A stretch of DNA of 50,522 bases, taken from NCBI GenBank assembly GCA_017622295.1, contig JAGARK010000010.1, positions 1 through 50,522 of the forward strand. The letters are read 5' to 3'. This DNA is from Oscillospiraceae bacterium (lineage in GTDB: Bacteria > Bacillota > Clostridia > Oscillospirales > Oscillospiraceae). Below, piece after piece: positions 26,489 to 33,985 of the stretch (its first letter is position 1; every line of letters begins with the position of its first letter). Below the pieces are notes generated by a model. The model did no database searches and was not told the DNA's origin. It saw nothing but the letters and a program-made list of their open reading frames with translations. The position numbers were made by a program, and so were the translations under genes.

Positions 26489-27562
26489 TTAGCGGAATCT
26501 GCCCTCAAAATCCAGGGTGGAGCAGGCAGTCAGGGGGAATCGGACCGGATGCCCCTTGGCCGCAGACTTATAGATGGCCAGGATCATGGCCAGCGCCTTC
26601 TTGCCATCCTCTGCAGTGACCAGAGGCTCGTGGTCATGCTCGATGGCATGGATCATGTCGGCATAGAGCGGAGTATGACCAAAGCCATAGATATTGGGAG
26701 GATTCTCTGCAAATTCTGCCTTCACCTGATCAGCATCATCCAAGAGGTCAGAGAAGCTCCACTCCTCAATTTTATTGACCGAAGCGCCGCCGGCTTTTAC
26801 AGTGCCCTTTTCGCCAAAGAGATAAAGTGTCTCCTCCAGATTCTTGGGATAGACATTGGTCGTGCCTTCGATCATACCGTAAGTTCCGCCCGCAAACTTC
26901 ACAACCGCCAAGCCCAGGTCCTCGGCCTCAATATAGTCATGCTTCAGACGGTCCGTATAGGCCATGACCTCCACAGGTTCGCTGCCCATCATCCAGATCA
27001 GCAGATCGATGTTGTGGATACACTGGTTCATCAAACAGCCGCCATCCTGAGCCCAGGTTCCGCGCCACTTGGCTCTGGAGTAGTACTCCCAGTCCCGGGC
27101 CCAACGGATGTGAGCCGTTCCATGGAACATGCGGCCAAAACGTCCCGCTTTCCGTGCGGAATAAATTTTTTGAATGGACTTATTAAAACGGTTCTGATGA
27201 CTGACACAAACCTTTACATTCATTTCCCTCGCTGCCGCAATGATCGCGTCTGCATCGGCGATGGACAGCGCAATGGGCTTTTCAATGATCACATTACATC
27301 CTGCCCGGATGCAGTCGATGGCGATCTGAGCATGAAGACCACTTTCGGTACAGACTGCAACCAGCTCAGGCTTTTCTTCCGCCAGAAGCACCTTGTAGTC
27401 GGTATATTTTTTTACGGTTTCTGGAATATTAAACTTTCGAACTTTGTCATCCATACAGCTGACGTCCACATCACACAGCGCCACCAGATCCAGATTATTG
27501 TTTCTTGCGGCCATGATGTGGTTCGGAGAAATTCTTCCGCAGCCGATCAGTGCGTATTTCAT
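26489..27562 (-). CDS. Gfo/Idh/MocA sugar oxidoreductase (WbpB-like)
   Basis: 357 residues. The N-terminal Rossmann fold has ALIGCGRISPNHI, then the family mark VIIEKPIAL and VCVSHQNRFNKSIQ, as in WbpB/WlbA, which oxidise C3 of UDP-N-acetylglucuronate and regenerate their NAD. Start: the ATG at 27560-27562 is one base after the upstream stop and behind GAGGAAC; the longer frame to 27601 would overlap the upstream gene. Together with the dehydrogenase at 28715 and aminotransferase at 24368 it forms a three-enzyme nucleotide-sugar set. Confidence 0.87.
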   Translation of the reverse strand: MKYALIGCGRISPNHIMAARNNNLDLVALCDVDVSCMDDKVRKFNIPETVKKYTDYKVLLAEEKPELVAVCTESGLHAQIAIDCIRAGCNVIIEKPIALSIADADAIIAAAREMNVKVCVSHQNRFNKSIQKIYSARKAGRFGRMFHGTAHIRWARDWEYYSRAKWRGTWAQDGGCLMNQCIHNIDLLIWMMGSEPVEVMAYTDRLKHDYIEAEDLGLAVVKFAGGTYGMIEGTTNVYPKNLEETLYLFGEKGTVKAGGASVNKIEEWSFSDLLDDADQVKAEFAENPPNIYGFGHTPLYADMIHAIEHDHEPLVTAEDGKKALAMILAIYKSAAKGHPVRFPLTACSTLDFEGRFR

Positions 27563-27563
27563 A

Positions 27564-28715
27564 TTACTGTTCCTCTTCAAACATTTGAAAGACAGATGCA
27601 TACTGTCCTTCCCAGGTCATGTATTTCTCAGCATAATCCCGGAGCTTCCGGGTATGCGCCTTGTCGGTGCGCATTTTCAGAGCAAAATTTACGATTTGAT
27701 TCATATCCGGGATCGTATCATCATTAGGGACCCTGATCCAGAATTCTTCCGTTGCGAAGGCAAATGCAGGATCCTCCACCGAACAGACAAAGGGAAGACC
27801 CCGTGCAGCGTACTCCCGGATCTTCAATTCGGATGTGGCATCCATATTCTTCCGATACAATCCCAGAGAGTTGATGCCGATGTCGCACAGATTAAACATC
27901 GTCGTCAGATCGTCTCCGTACAGTTTTCCGTGGAAAATGACCCGATCTTCCAGTTCCAGGTCGGACACCAGCTTCTTCCACTCCGGCAGCATGCCGCCAT
28001 CGTTGCCGCCCACCATATGGATCATTACTCTCTGTCCTCCGGTGTACTGCCGCAACGATTTGATCAGCCGATCATAACCATGCCAGTAACTCATGGACGC
28101 CAACGCCAGAATATGCACCGCGTCGGTATTTTCCCGGGGGCTTCTCAGAGGCATCGCATCCACATTGACGCCGTTGTCAATGTTTATGGCAGGCTTTCCA
28201 TAGAAGGTATCGAAATCCGCATCACCGGTGAAAATGAACGCATCGGGATAACGCATCAATTCCTGCTTCCACAGGTTCGCATACAGGGAAAATATTCTTC
28301 TCGGAATGCTCATGGCCGTTTCGCCGCCCTTGCAGTAGGTGGGAATCTCATAGATGATTTTCGTACCCGCCTTATGAGCGGTACGGCCCACGGTGCAGGA
28401 GCTGCGCCAGATGGGGGCGTCCCGCCAGTAGATGAAATCAAAACGGAGCTTCTCCATGGCTTTCAGCGCCGCCATGTGCATATCATAGTACACCCTGGTA
28501 TGGAAATACATGGGCATATGCGATGCGGCCCTGCCGATTGCTTCCTTCTCCCCCTCATGAACCAGGTAAAAGTATTCCTTGTCAAATACCAGATGGTATA
28601 CGTCCAGATTCAGCTTCCGGAAGGCCGCCAACTGGCCGTCAAACTTTCCCCGGAGGTTAAAATCCTCATAAATGGGGTATCTGACAATATATAAAAGTTT
28701 CTTCTTTTCAGTCAT
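27564..28715 (-). CDS. Glycosyltransferase, GT4-like
   Basis: 383 residues, GT-B-like. The N-terminus is KKLLYIVRYPIYEDFNLRGKFDGQL, the linker YEIPTYCKGGE, the donor domain VHILALASMSYWHGYDRLIKSL and the C-terminal KIREYAARGLPFVCSVEDPAF, where the usual EX7E is altered (SELKIREYAARGLP). It may belong to a divergent GT family. Start: ATG 28713-28715 overlaps the stop of the dehydrogenase (TAATG) behind GGTGGAGA. Function in the pathway is unassigned. Confidence 0.8.
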   Translation of the reverse strand: MTEKKKLLYIVRYPIYEDFNLRGKFDGQLAAFRKLNLDVYHLVFDKEYFYLVHEGEKEAIGRAASHMPMYFHTRVYYDMHMAALKAMEKLRFDFIYWRDAPIWRSSCTVGRTAHKAGTKIIYEIPTYCKGGETAMSIPRRIFSLYANLWKQELMRYPDAFIFTGDADFDTFYGKPAINIDNGVNVDAMPLRSPRENTDAVHILALASMSYWHGYDRLIKSLRQYTGGQRVMIHMVGGNDGGMLPEWKKLVSDLELEDRVIFHGKLYGDDLTTMFNLCDIGINSLGLYRKNMDATSELKIREYAARGLPFVCSVEDPAFAFATEEFWIRVPNDDTIPDMNQIVNFALKMRTDKAHTRKLRDYAEKYMTWEGQYASVFQMFEEEQ

Positions 28716-30046
28716 TACAATCTCCACCAGGTCATGCCGGATTCTTTCAGATCAGCGATGGGGTACAGGCCCTTCACATCGATAAGCACCTTCTCGCTGT
28801 CCTTGAGCCCGGCGCGGAACATCTTATTGAGCTCGTCCAGCTTCATTTCCCGGAATTCATTATGAGCAACCGCAACGATCACACAGTCAGCGTCCCGCAC
28901 ATTCTCCAGAGCGGTCAGAGTCACGCCATACTCATGCATGGCGTCCCGGGCGTTGGCCCAGGGATCGACAACGGTGGGTTCAATTCCATACTCACCCAGA
29001 CGCTTGATGATGTCATCCACCTTACTGTTGCGGGTGTCGGGGCAGTTTTCCTTGAAGGTCAGGCCCAGAATCACCACATGGGCCTTCCTGGGGGCCAGAC
29101 CGGCATTCACCATCTGCTTGATGGCGGCATCGGCCACAAACTGGCCCATAGAGTCGTTGACAATACGGCCGTTGAGAATGATCTGGCTGTGATAGCCCAG
29201 CTTCTCAGCCTCATAGGTAAAGTAATAGGGATCCACGCCGATGCAGTGACCGCCCACCAGACCCGGGCGGAAGCCCAAGGCATTCCATTTGGTGTTCATA
29301 CCGTCCACCACTTCATTGGTGTCAATGCCCATGCGGTCAAAAACCATGGCCAGCTCGTTCATAAAGGCGATGTTGATGTCGCGCTGGCTGTTCTCCACGA
29401 CCTTGACAGCCTCGGCGGTCTTGATGCTGGAAACTGGATAGGTGCCCACTTCAATGACCAGGTCATAGACGCTCCTGATTTCCTCCAGAGACTCGGCATC
29501 CATGCCGGAAACGATCTTGCGGATATTTTCCAGGCGGTGGACCTTGTCACCGGGGTTGATGCGTTCGGGGGAATAACCCACCTTGAAATCCACACCCGCC
29601 TTCAGACCGGACTGCTTCTCCAGGATGGGAATGCAGACATCCTCGGTGACGCCGGGATAGACGGTGGATTCGTAGACCACGATGGCGCCTTTTTTCAGGT
29701 TCCGGCCCACGATCTCGCTGGCGCCGACGACGGGCGTCAGGTCGGGGGTATGGTCGGTGTTGATGGGGGTGGGAACCGCAACGATGAAGAATTCCGCCTC
29801 CTGAAGGCGCTTTTCGTCGGCGGTAAACTGCACCGCAGTGGTACGGATAGCCTCGTTGCCCACCTCGTTAGTGGGATCAATGCCGGATTTATAGAGTTCG
29901 ATTTTCGCCTCGTTCAGGTCGAAACCGATGACGTTCAGTCCCTTGTTCGCAAATGCGACGGCAATGGGCATGCCCACATAGCCCAGACCGACCAGTGCCA
30001 GGGATGTTTCTTTATTCCGCAATCTGTTATAAACTGTTGCTTCCAT
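28715..30046 (-). CDS. UDP-N-acetyl-hexosamine 6-dehydrogenase (WbpA/WbpO/TviB type)
   Basis: 443 residues of the nucleotide-sugar dehydrogenase family: NAD motif GLGYVG (20-25), YESTVYPGVTE, SPERINPGD, and catalytic cysteine Cys268 in GGHCIGVDPYYF. These spellings are those of enzymes that oxidise UDP-GlcNAc or UDP-GalNAc, unlike the UDP-glucose enzyme at 5821. It makes the N-acetylated uronic acid that the WbpB- and WbpE-like enzymes would use. Start: the ATG 30044-30046 has GGAG nine bases upstream; the ATG 15 bases earlier has no ribosome site. It is the first gene of the 21-gene operon. Confidence 0.93.
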   Translation of the reverse strand: MEATVYNRLRNKETSLALVGLGYVGMPIAVAFANKGLNVIGFDLNEAKIELYKSGIDPTNEVGNEAIRTTAVQFTADEKRLQEAEFFIVAVPTPINTDHTPDLTPVVGASEIVGRNLKKGAIVVYESTVYPGVTEDVCIPILEKQSGLKAGVDFKVGYSPERINPGDKVHRLENIRKIVSGMDAESLEEIRSVYDLVIEVGTYPVSSIKTAEAVKVVENSQRDINIAFMNELAMVFDRMGIDTNEVVDGMNTKWNALGFRPGLVGGHCIGVDPYYFTYEAEKLGYHSQIILNGRIVNDSMGQFVADAAIKQMVNAGLAPRKAHVVILGLTFKENCPDTRNSKVDDIIKRLGEYGIEPTVVDPWANARDAMHEYGVTLTALENVRDADCVIVAVAHNEFREMKLDELNKMFRAGLKDSEKVLIDVKGLYPIADLKESGMTWWRL

Positions 30047-30116
30047 GTATGTCGTCTCCATTTACAAATGATTATGCAAGCTAAAATGCCCATACAATCC
30101 CATTATTTCATCTTAT

Positions 30117-30153
30117 ATTATAGTACAACCTACCGGAAATGTAAACCGTCATT
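30117..30153 (-). promoter_or_regulatory. Promoter of the 21-gene polysaccharide operon
   Basis: On the minus strand TTTACA (30140-30145), a 17-nt spacer and TATAAT (30117-30122). The -35 overlaps the 12-mer TAAACCGTCATT (plus strand 30142-30153), which recurs at 5682-5693. A related copy (GAAAGCTGTCATT, 30161-30173) follows exactly 20 bases further on, so two binding sites on one helix face are possible. Confidence 0.8.
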
Positions 30154-30181
30154 CCGTACAGAAAGCTGTCATTTATGCAAG

Positions 30182-30221
30182 AAAAAACTGAACTTTCACC
30201 ATTGCGAAAGTTCAGTTTTTA
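30182..30221 (-). terminator. Terminator of the initiating-sugar operon
   Basis: On the minus strand the stem ACTGAACTTTC / GAAAGTTCAGT (11 bp) is followed by TTTTTTC. It directly follows the GT4 gene ending at 30232 and precedes the promoter of the next operon, so the two operons are separate units. Confidence 0.9.
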
Positions 30222-30231
30222 TGGATATTAT

Positions 30232-31320
30232 TTACAGCTCCGGCCTCAGTGCCCGGAGGGTTGCAGCCACAACCTTTTTCTTGTCGAACAAGGCTTCCAT
30301 GCGGGCCCGGCCTGCCCGGCCCATGGCTTCCCGGTCCGCCCGGTCGGTCTTCAGGAACTGCATCATGGCATTGTACAGACTGTCGGCATCTTGCGGTTTA
30401 CAAAGCAGACCACTGATGTTTTCTGCCACAGCTTCCTTACAGCCGTGAATATCAGATGTAATCACCGGGCGGCCCGTGGCGGCGGACTCCAGATTGGTGT
30501 TCGCCATGCCCTCGTGCCAGCTGGGAAGCACAAAGCAGTGAGCCTGCGCAATAAAAGGACGCACATCCTTCTGAAAACCATGGTAGTTCAGCCAGCCTTG
30601 CGCTGCACCTTCGGCCATTTGGTTTGCATAGTTTTCTTCAAAACCGCCCACCACGTCCAGGGTACAGTCAAAGCCTGCTTCCCGCAAACGCTCCATGGCA
30701 GAAAACAGCTCATCCACGCCTTTTTCCCGCATTACTCTGCCCACAAAGAGAAATCTTACAGGTGTATCTTCCGTGGGATAGGGCATGTAGGCATAGTGTT
30801 CCACATTGACTCCCGCACCGTTCAGCAGACAGCACTTTTCCGGACGGATGATGCCTTCATCCTGAAGGGTCTGCATGTTCTCGGCGTTTTCAAAGAACAC
30901 CACCTTTGCCTTACGAAGCGCCGTTTTGTAAAGGAATATCACCAGTCTACGGAGCATGCCCTGTTTCTGGAATGCTGTGCCCAGACCTGTGATGTTGGCG
31001 GCATAGGGAATGCCCAGCAGACGACAGACCATTCCGCCGTAGACATTGGGCTTGATGGTGTAGGTGATGACCAGGTCTGGCTTTTCCTGCTGTACCAGCC
31101 TCAGATATCGCGCCAGAAGCTTCAGATCCGTCACCGGATTGATTCCCCGGCGCTCCATGGGCGTATCGATAAACCGGCAGCCCATCTCTTCCAGGGGGCG
31201 AACCAGGTCTCCATTCGGCAGGGAGATCACCACTTCGTGGGCTTTCAGCAATTCTGCAATCAGTTCCCTGCGAAACTGATAAAGACCCACATCAAAATTG
31301 GCCAAAATCAGGATTTTCAT
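30232..31320 (-). CDS. Family 4 glycosyltransferase (PglA-like)
   Basis: 362 residues, GT-B. The N-terminus is KILILANFDVGLYQFRREL, the acceptor side has NITGLGTAF, the donor side VRFLFVGRVMREKGVDELFSAM, and the EX7E region PSWHEGMANTNLESAATGRPVI. This matches the PglA-like enzymes that add the first sugar after a bacillosamine-type initiating sugar. It overlaps the PglD-like gene by four bases (ATGA) and closes a four-gene operon with PglC-, PglD- and PglE-like genes. Specificity is inferred from this gene set. Confidence 0.88.
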   Translation of the reverse strand: MKILILANFDVGLYQFRRELIAELLKAHEVVISLPNGDLVRPLEEMGCRFIDTPMERRGINPVTDLKLLARYLRLVQQEKPDLVITYTIKPNVYGGMVCRLLGIPYAANITGLGTAFQKQGMLRRLVIFLYKTALRKAKVVFFENAENMQTLQDEGIIRPEKCCLLNGAGVNVEHYAYMPYPTEDTPVRFLFVGRVMREKGVDELFSAMERLREAGFDCTLDVVGGFEENYANQMAEGAAQGWLNYHGFQKDVRPFIAQAHCFVLPSWHEGMANTNLESAATGRPVITSDIHGCKEAVAENISGLLCKPQDADSLYNAMMQFLKTDRADREAMGRAGRARMEALFDKKKVVAATLRALRPEL

Positions 31321-31925
31321 GCCATTCTCCTGGCCGGTACACCCACATAGGTTCCGGGCTGCGTAATATCCTTGACCACCGCCGCGCCGGCGCCGATCAT
31401 GCAGCTTCCGCAGATATTGATGTTATTGCGCACGCAGGAGCCGATGCCCACATGAGTACCGTCTCCGATGGTGACGGTGCCGCCCAGCGCCGCATTGGGG
31501 GACATGTGGATGAAGCTTCCCACGGTGCAGTCGTGCTCCACGATGACGCCTGTATTGATGATACAGTGACTGCCCACCGTAGCGCAGGCGCTGACCACTG
31601 CCCGGGGCATCACGATGGTGCCCTCGCCGATGGAAGCGGCGGAGGATACAAAGGCCGTCGGATGCACCACGGTTGCCCAGCGTACCTTCATTTTCTCAAC
31701 CAGCTTCCGGCGGTTGCCGTTATGGCCGATGGCGGTCATAAACGGGTGGTCGGCATATTTTTCCCAGTCGTCGGTGCTTCCCAGCACGGGCACCCCCAGG
31801 ACCATCGTTCCGGGTTCCAGACCGTCATCGAGAATGCCGCAGACCTCCCCGCCGGATACCCGGATGCAGTCGATCACCGCCCGGCCATGGCCGCTGCCGC
31901 CGATCACAATAATGCTTTCAGACAT
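31317..31925 (-). CDS. Sugar N-acetyltransferase (PglD/NeuD-like)
   Basis: 202 residues. The N-terminal nucleotide-sugar domain has IIVIGGSGHGRAVID (GGSGHG 9-14); the C-terminal left-handed beta-helix is made of hexads such as ASIGEGTIVMPRAVV, with the catalytic His in NTGVIVEHDCTVG. The family acetylates the 4-amino group of UDP-4-amino sugars using acetyl-CoA. Its partner would be the aminotransferase encoded at 32553. It overlaps both neighbours. Length is usual. Confidence 0.9.
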   Translation of the reverse strand: MSESIIVIGGSGHGRAVIDCIRVSGGEVCGILDDGLEPGTMVLGVPVLGSTDDWEKYADHPFMTAIGHNGNRRKLVEKMKVRWATVVHPTAFVSSAASIGEGTIVMPRAVVSACATVGSHCIINTGVIVEHDCTVGSFIHMSPNAALGGTVTIGDGTHVGIGSCVRNNINICGSCMIGAGAAVVKDITQPGTYVGVPARRMA

Positions 31926-32556
31926 GGTCAGTCTCCTTTGTTCCTTTAAATTCTTCCATATTCACGGCCTTTCCGTCGGAGATGCCTTCCCGGCGGATCA
32001 CAGACTTTGCCGTCAGGAAAACAGTCTTAACGTCCACGGCAAAGCTCAGATTCCGGACATACCAGACGTCCAGCTCAAATTTCTCCTCCCAGCTGATGGC
32101 GTTGCGGCCATGGGCCTGGGCCCAGCCGGTAAGGCCGGGGCGGACATCGTGGCGATGGCTCTGCTCCTCATTGTACAGGGGCAGATAATGGACCAGCAGG
32201 GGCCGGGGGCCAACGATGGACATGTCGCCACGGAGGATGTTCCACAGCTCCGGCAGCTCATCCAGAGAAGTGGAGCGCAGCATTTTGCCGAATTGGGTCA
32301 GGCGGACCTCATCGGGCAGCAGCTTGCCGTTTTCGTCACATTCATTGGTCATGGAGCGGAACTTGTAAAGCTTAAAAAGCTTGCCATTTTTGCCGGGCCG
32401 TTCGTGGCAGAAGATCACGGGGCTGCCCAGTTTGGTCCGCACCAGGATCGCCACCACCAGGAGCACCGGGGACAAAATGATCAGCGCAAGGCCAGACAGG
32501 ACGATGTCCAGCAGCCGCTTGATGTATTTTTCATAAAAAGTCGGTATGTGTTTCAT
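31918..32556 (-). CDS. Initiating phosphoglycosyltransferase (PglC-like)
   Basis: 212 residues, the small monotopic bacterial sugar transferase type. One N-terminal hydrophobic re-entrant helix (LLDIVLSGLALIILSPVLLVVAILV), then KFRSMT, the catalytic Asp99-Glu100 in SLDELPEL, GDMSIVGPRP and RPGLTGWAQ. It transfers a sugar-1-phosphate from UDP-sugar to undecaprenyl phosphate, the committed first step of glycan assembly at the cytoplasmic membrane. With PglD- and PglE-like neighbours the sugar is probably an N-acetylated 4-amino-6-deoxyhexose, although the needed 4,6-dehydratase is not in the window. Confidence 0.93.
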   Translation of the reverse strand: MKHIPTFYEKYIKRLLDIVLSGLALIILSPVLLVVAILVRTKLGSPVIFCHERPGKNGKLFKLYKFRSMTNECDENGKLLPDEVRLTQFGKMLRSTSLDELPELWNILRGDMSIVGPRPLLVHYLPLYNEEQSHRHDVRPGLTGWAQAHGRNAISWEEKFELDVWYVRNLSFAVDVKTVFLTAKSVIRREGISDGKAVNMEEFKGTKETDHV

Positions 32557-33677
32557 GCCAGCACCTTTCTGATCACACCGCAGACCCGGTCCACATCTTC
32601 CATAGTCATTTTCGAATCACTGGGAAGGCAAACGCCCCGGGCGAACAGGTCATCGGACACGGAGATCTCTCCGGCCGTAACATAGATATTCTTCGCGAAG
32701 ACAGGCTGGGCGTGCATGGGCTTCCACAGATGGCGGCCTTCGATGTTCTCCGCATTCAGCGCATCCAGAAGCTCCGCGGGGGTAACACCACAGCCCTCGT
32801 TCAGCAGGATGGAGGTCAGCCAGCGGTTGGATTTTGTGTGTTCCATCTCGGGCTGGAACGTCAGGGGCAGGCCTGCCAGGTTCTCGGCATACCGGGCGCA
32901 GATGGCCCGCTTCTGCTGAACCCGGAGGGGGAGCACCTTCATCTGGCCCCGGCCAATGCCCGCCACGATGTTGCTCATGCGGTAATTGAAGCCGATTTCC
33001 TCATGCTGATACCAGGGCAGAGGTTCCCGGGCCTGGGTCGCCAGCTTCAGGGCGTGCTTTGCATCCATCTCATTGTCGCACAGCAGCATACCGCCGCCGG
33101 AGGTGGTGATGATCTTGTTGCCATTGAAGGACAGAATGCCGTATTTCCCGAAGGTGCCGCATTTTTTTCCATGGTACTCGCTGCCCAGGGCTTCGGCAGC
33201 GTCCTCAATCAGGGGCACATGATGTTTTTCGCAAATCCCTGCGATCCGGTCCAGTCTGGCCGGATTGCCGTACAGATGAACCACAACCACCGCAGCAGGC
33301 TTGCCATATAGCTCAAAAGCTTTTTCCAGTGCATCGGGGTCCATGTTCCAGGTCTCATAGTCGCTGTCGATGAACACCGGCTCTGCGCCCACATAGGTTA
33401 CGGGGTTGGCGGAGGCGGAGAAGGTCAGACTCTGGCAGAAGACCTTGTCTCCGGCCTTCACACCGGCCAAAATCATGCTCAGGTGCAGCGCCGCCGTACC
33501 GGCGGACAGCGCAACGGGATATCCGGCGCCGATGTAGCTTCCCATGGATTTTTCAAATTCATTGACGTTTTCGCCCAGCGGTGCGATCCAGTTTTTTCTG
33601 AATGCGTCGTGGATATACTCCAGCTCATAGCCCTCATCGGACATATGCGGCGTCGATAATGCGATCCGTTTGCCCAT
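32553..33677 (-). CDS. PLP-dependent sugar aminotransferase (PglE-like)
   Basis: 374 residues, DegT/DnrJ family. The N-terminus RIALSTPHMSDEGYELEYIHDAF is typical of PglE/LegC-type 4-aminotransferases; the PLP lysine is Lys188 in SFNGNKIITTSGGG. It would aminate the 4-keto group of a UDP-4-keto-6-deoxy sugar, which PglD then acetylates. Start: ATG 33675-33677 behind TTAGGAG; the frame to 33728 lies in the mRNA leader and has no separate ribosome site. It is the first gene of the initiating-sugar operon and overlaps the PglC-like gene by four bases. Confidence 0.92.
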   Translation of the reverse strand: MGKRIALSTPHMSDEGYELEYIHDAFRKNWIAPLGENVNEFEKSMGSYIGAGYPVALSAGTAALHLSMILAGVKAGDKVFCQSLTFSASANPVTYVGAEPVFIDSDYETWNMDPDALEKAFELYGKPAAVVVVHLYGNPARLDRIAGICEKHHVPLIEDAAEALGSEYHGKKCGTFGKYGILSFNGNKIITTSGGGMLLCDNEMDAKHALKLATQAREPLPWYQHEEIGFNYRMSNIVAGIGRGQMKVLPLRVQQKRAICARYAENLAGLPLTFQPEMEHTKSNRWLTSILLNEGCGVTPAELLDALNAENIEGRHLWKPMHAQPVFAKNIYVTAGEISVSDDLFARGVCLPSDSKMTMEDVDRVCGVIRKVLA

Positions 33678-33687
33678 TTTTGCTGCA

Positions 33688-33728
33688 CTCCTAATTCCAA
33701 ATACTTTTTCGGACGGTTGGAATTCCAA
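33688..33728 (-). promoter_or_regulatory. Structured leader of the initiating-sugar operon
   Basis: The 12-bp perfect palindrome TTGGAATTCCAA (33717-33728) lies in the untranslated leader. A second TTTGGAATT (33693-33701) directly precedes the AGGAG ribosome site (33688-33692). The AAUUCC half of the first can pair either with itself or with the second copy, which would change exposure of the ribosome site. This could be an operator or an RNA switch. Confidence 0.35.
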
Positions 33729-33765
33729 ACTGTCGAAAAGGTCTGATCTCCCTTTTATCCAAGTA

Positions 33766-33794
33766 ATTATAGTATACTTTGACGAAATTGTAAA
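33766..33794 (-). promoter_or_regulatory. Promoter of the initiating-sugar operon
   Basis: On the minus strand TTTACA (33789-33794), a 17-nt spacer and TATAAT (33766-33771). The same -35/-10 pair and spacing as the 30.1-kb promoter, and a related TAAACTGAAATT (33791-33802) at the same place. Confidence 0.82.
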
Positions 33795-33898
33795 CTGAAA
33801 TTAAACACCATCCTGCCGAAAACGGAGGGGGGACCGGACTCTACCCCCGGTAGAATGATTGATTCTCCTATCAGACGACAGATTCCCGGGGGATTTTC

Positions 33899-33928
33899 TT
33901 GACGCTAATCCTGTAAAAATGTTACAAT
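33899..33928 (+). promoter_or_regulatory. Promoter of degV
   Basis: TTGACG (33899-33904) and TTACAAT (33922-33928), spacing 17 or 18. AAGGAG precedes the ATG at 33986. The bases between 33678 and 33985 hold only the two divergent promoters and leaders. Confidence 0.7.
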
Positions 33929-33985
33929 CACAACACCATAATCAAATCTGTCGCACAGGCGGCAGCTTTTACAAGGAGAATCACA

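Noticed and set aside
28862-30448. Long plus-strand frames opposite the uronate dehydrogenase and neighbouring polysaccharide genes
   Set aside because: Low-complexity translations without domains, overlapping well-supported minus-strand genes and, in one case, a terminator.
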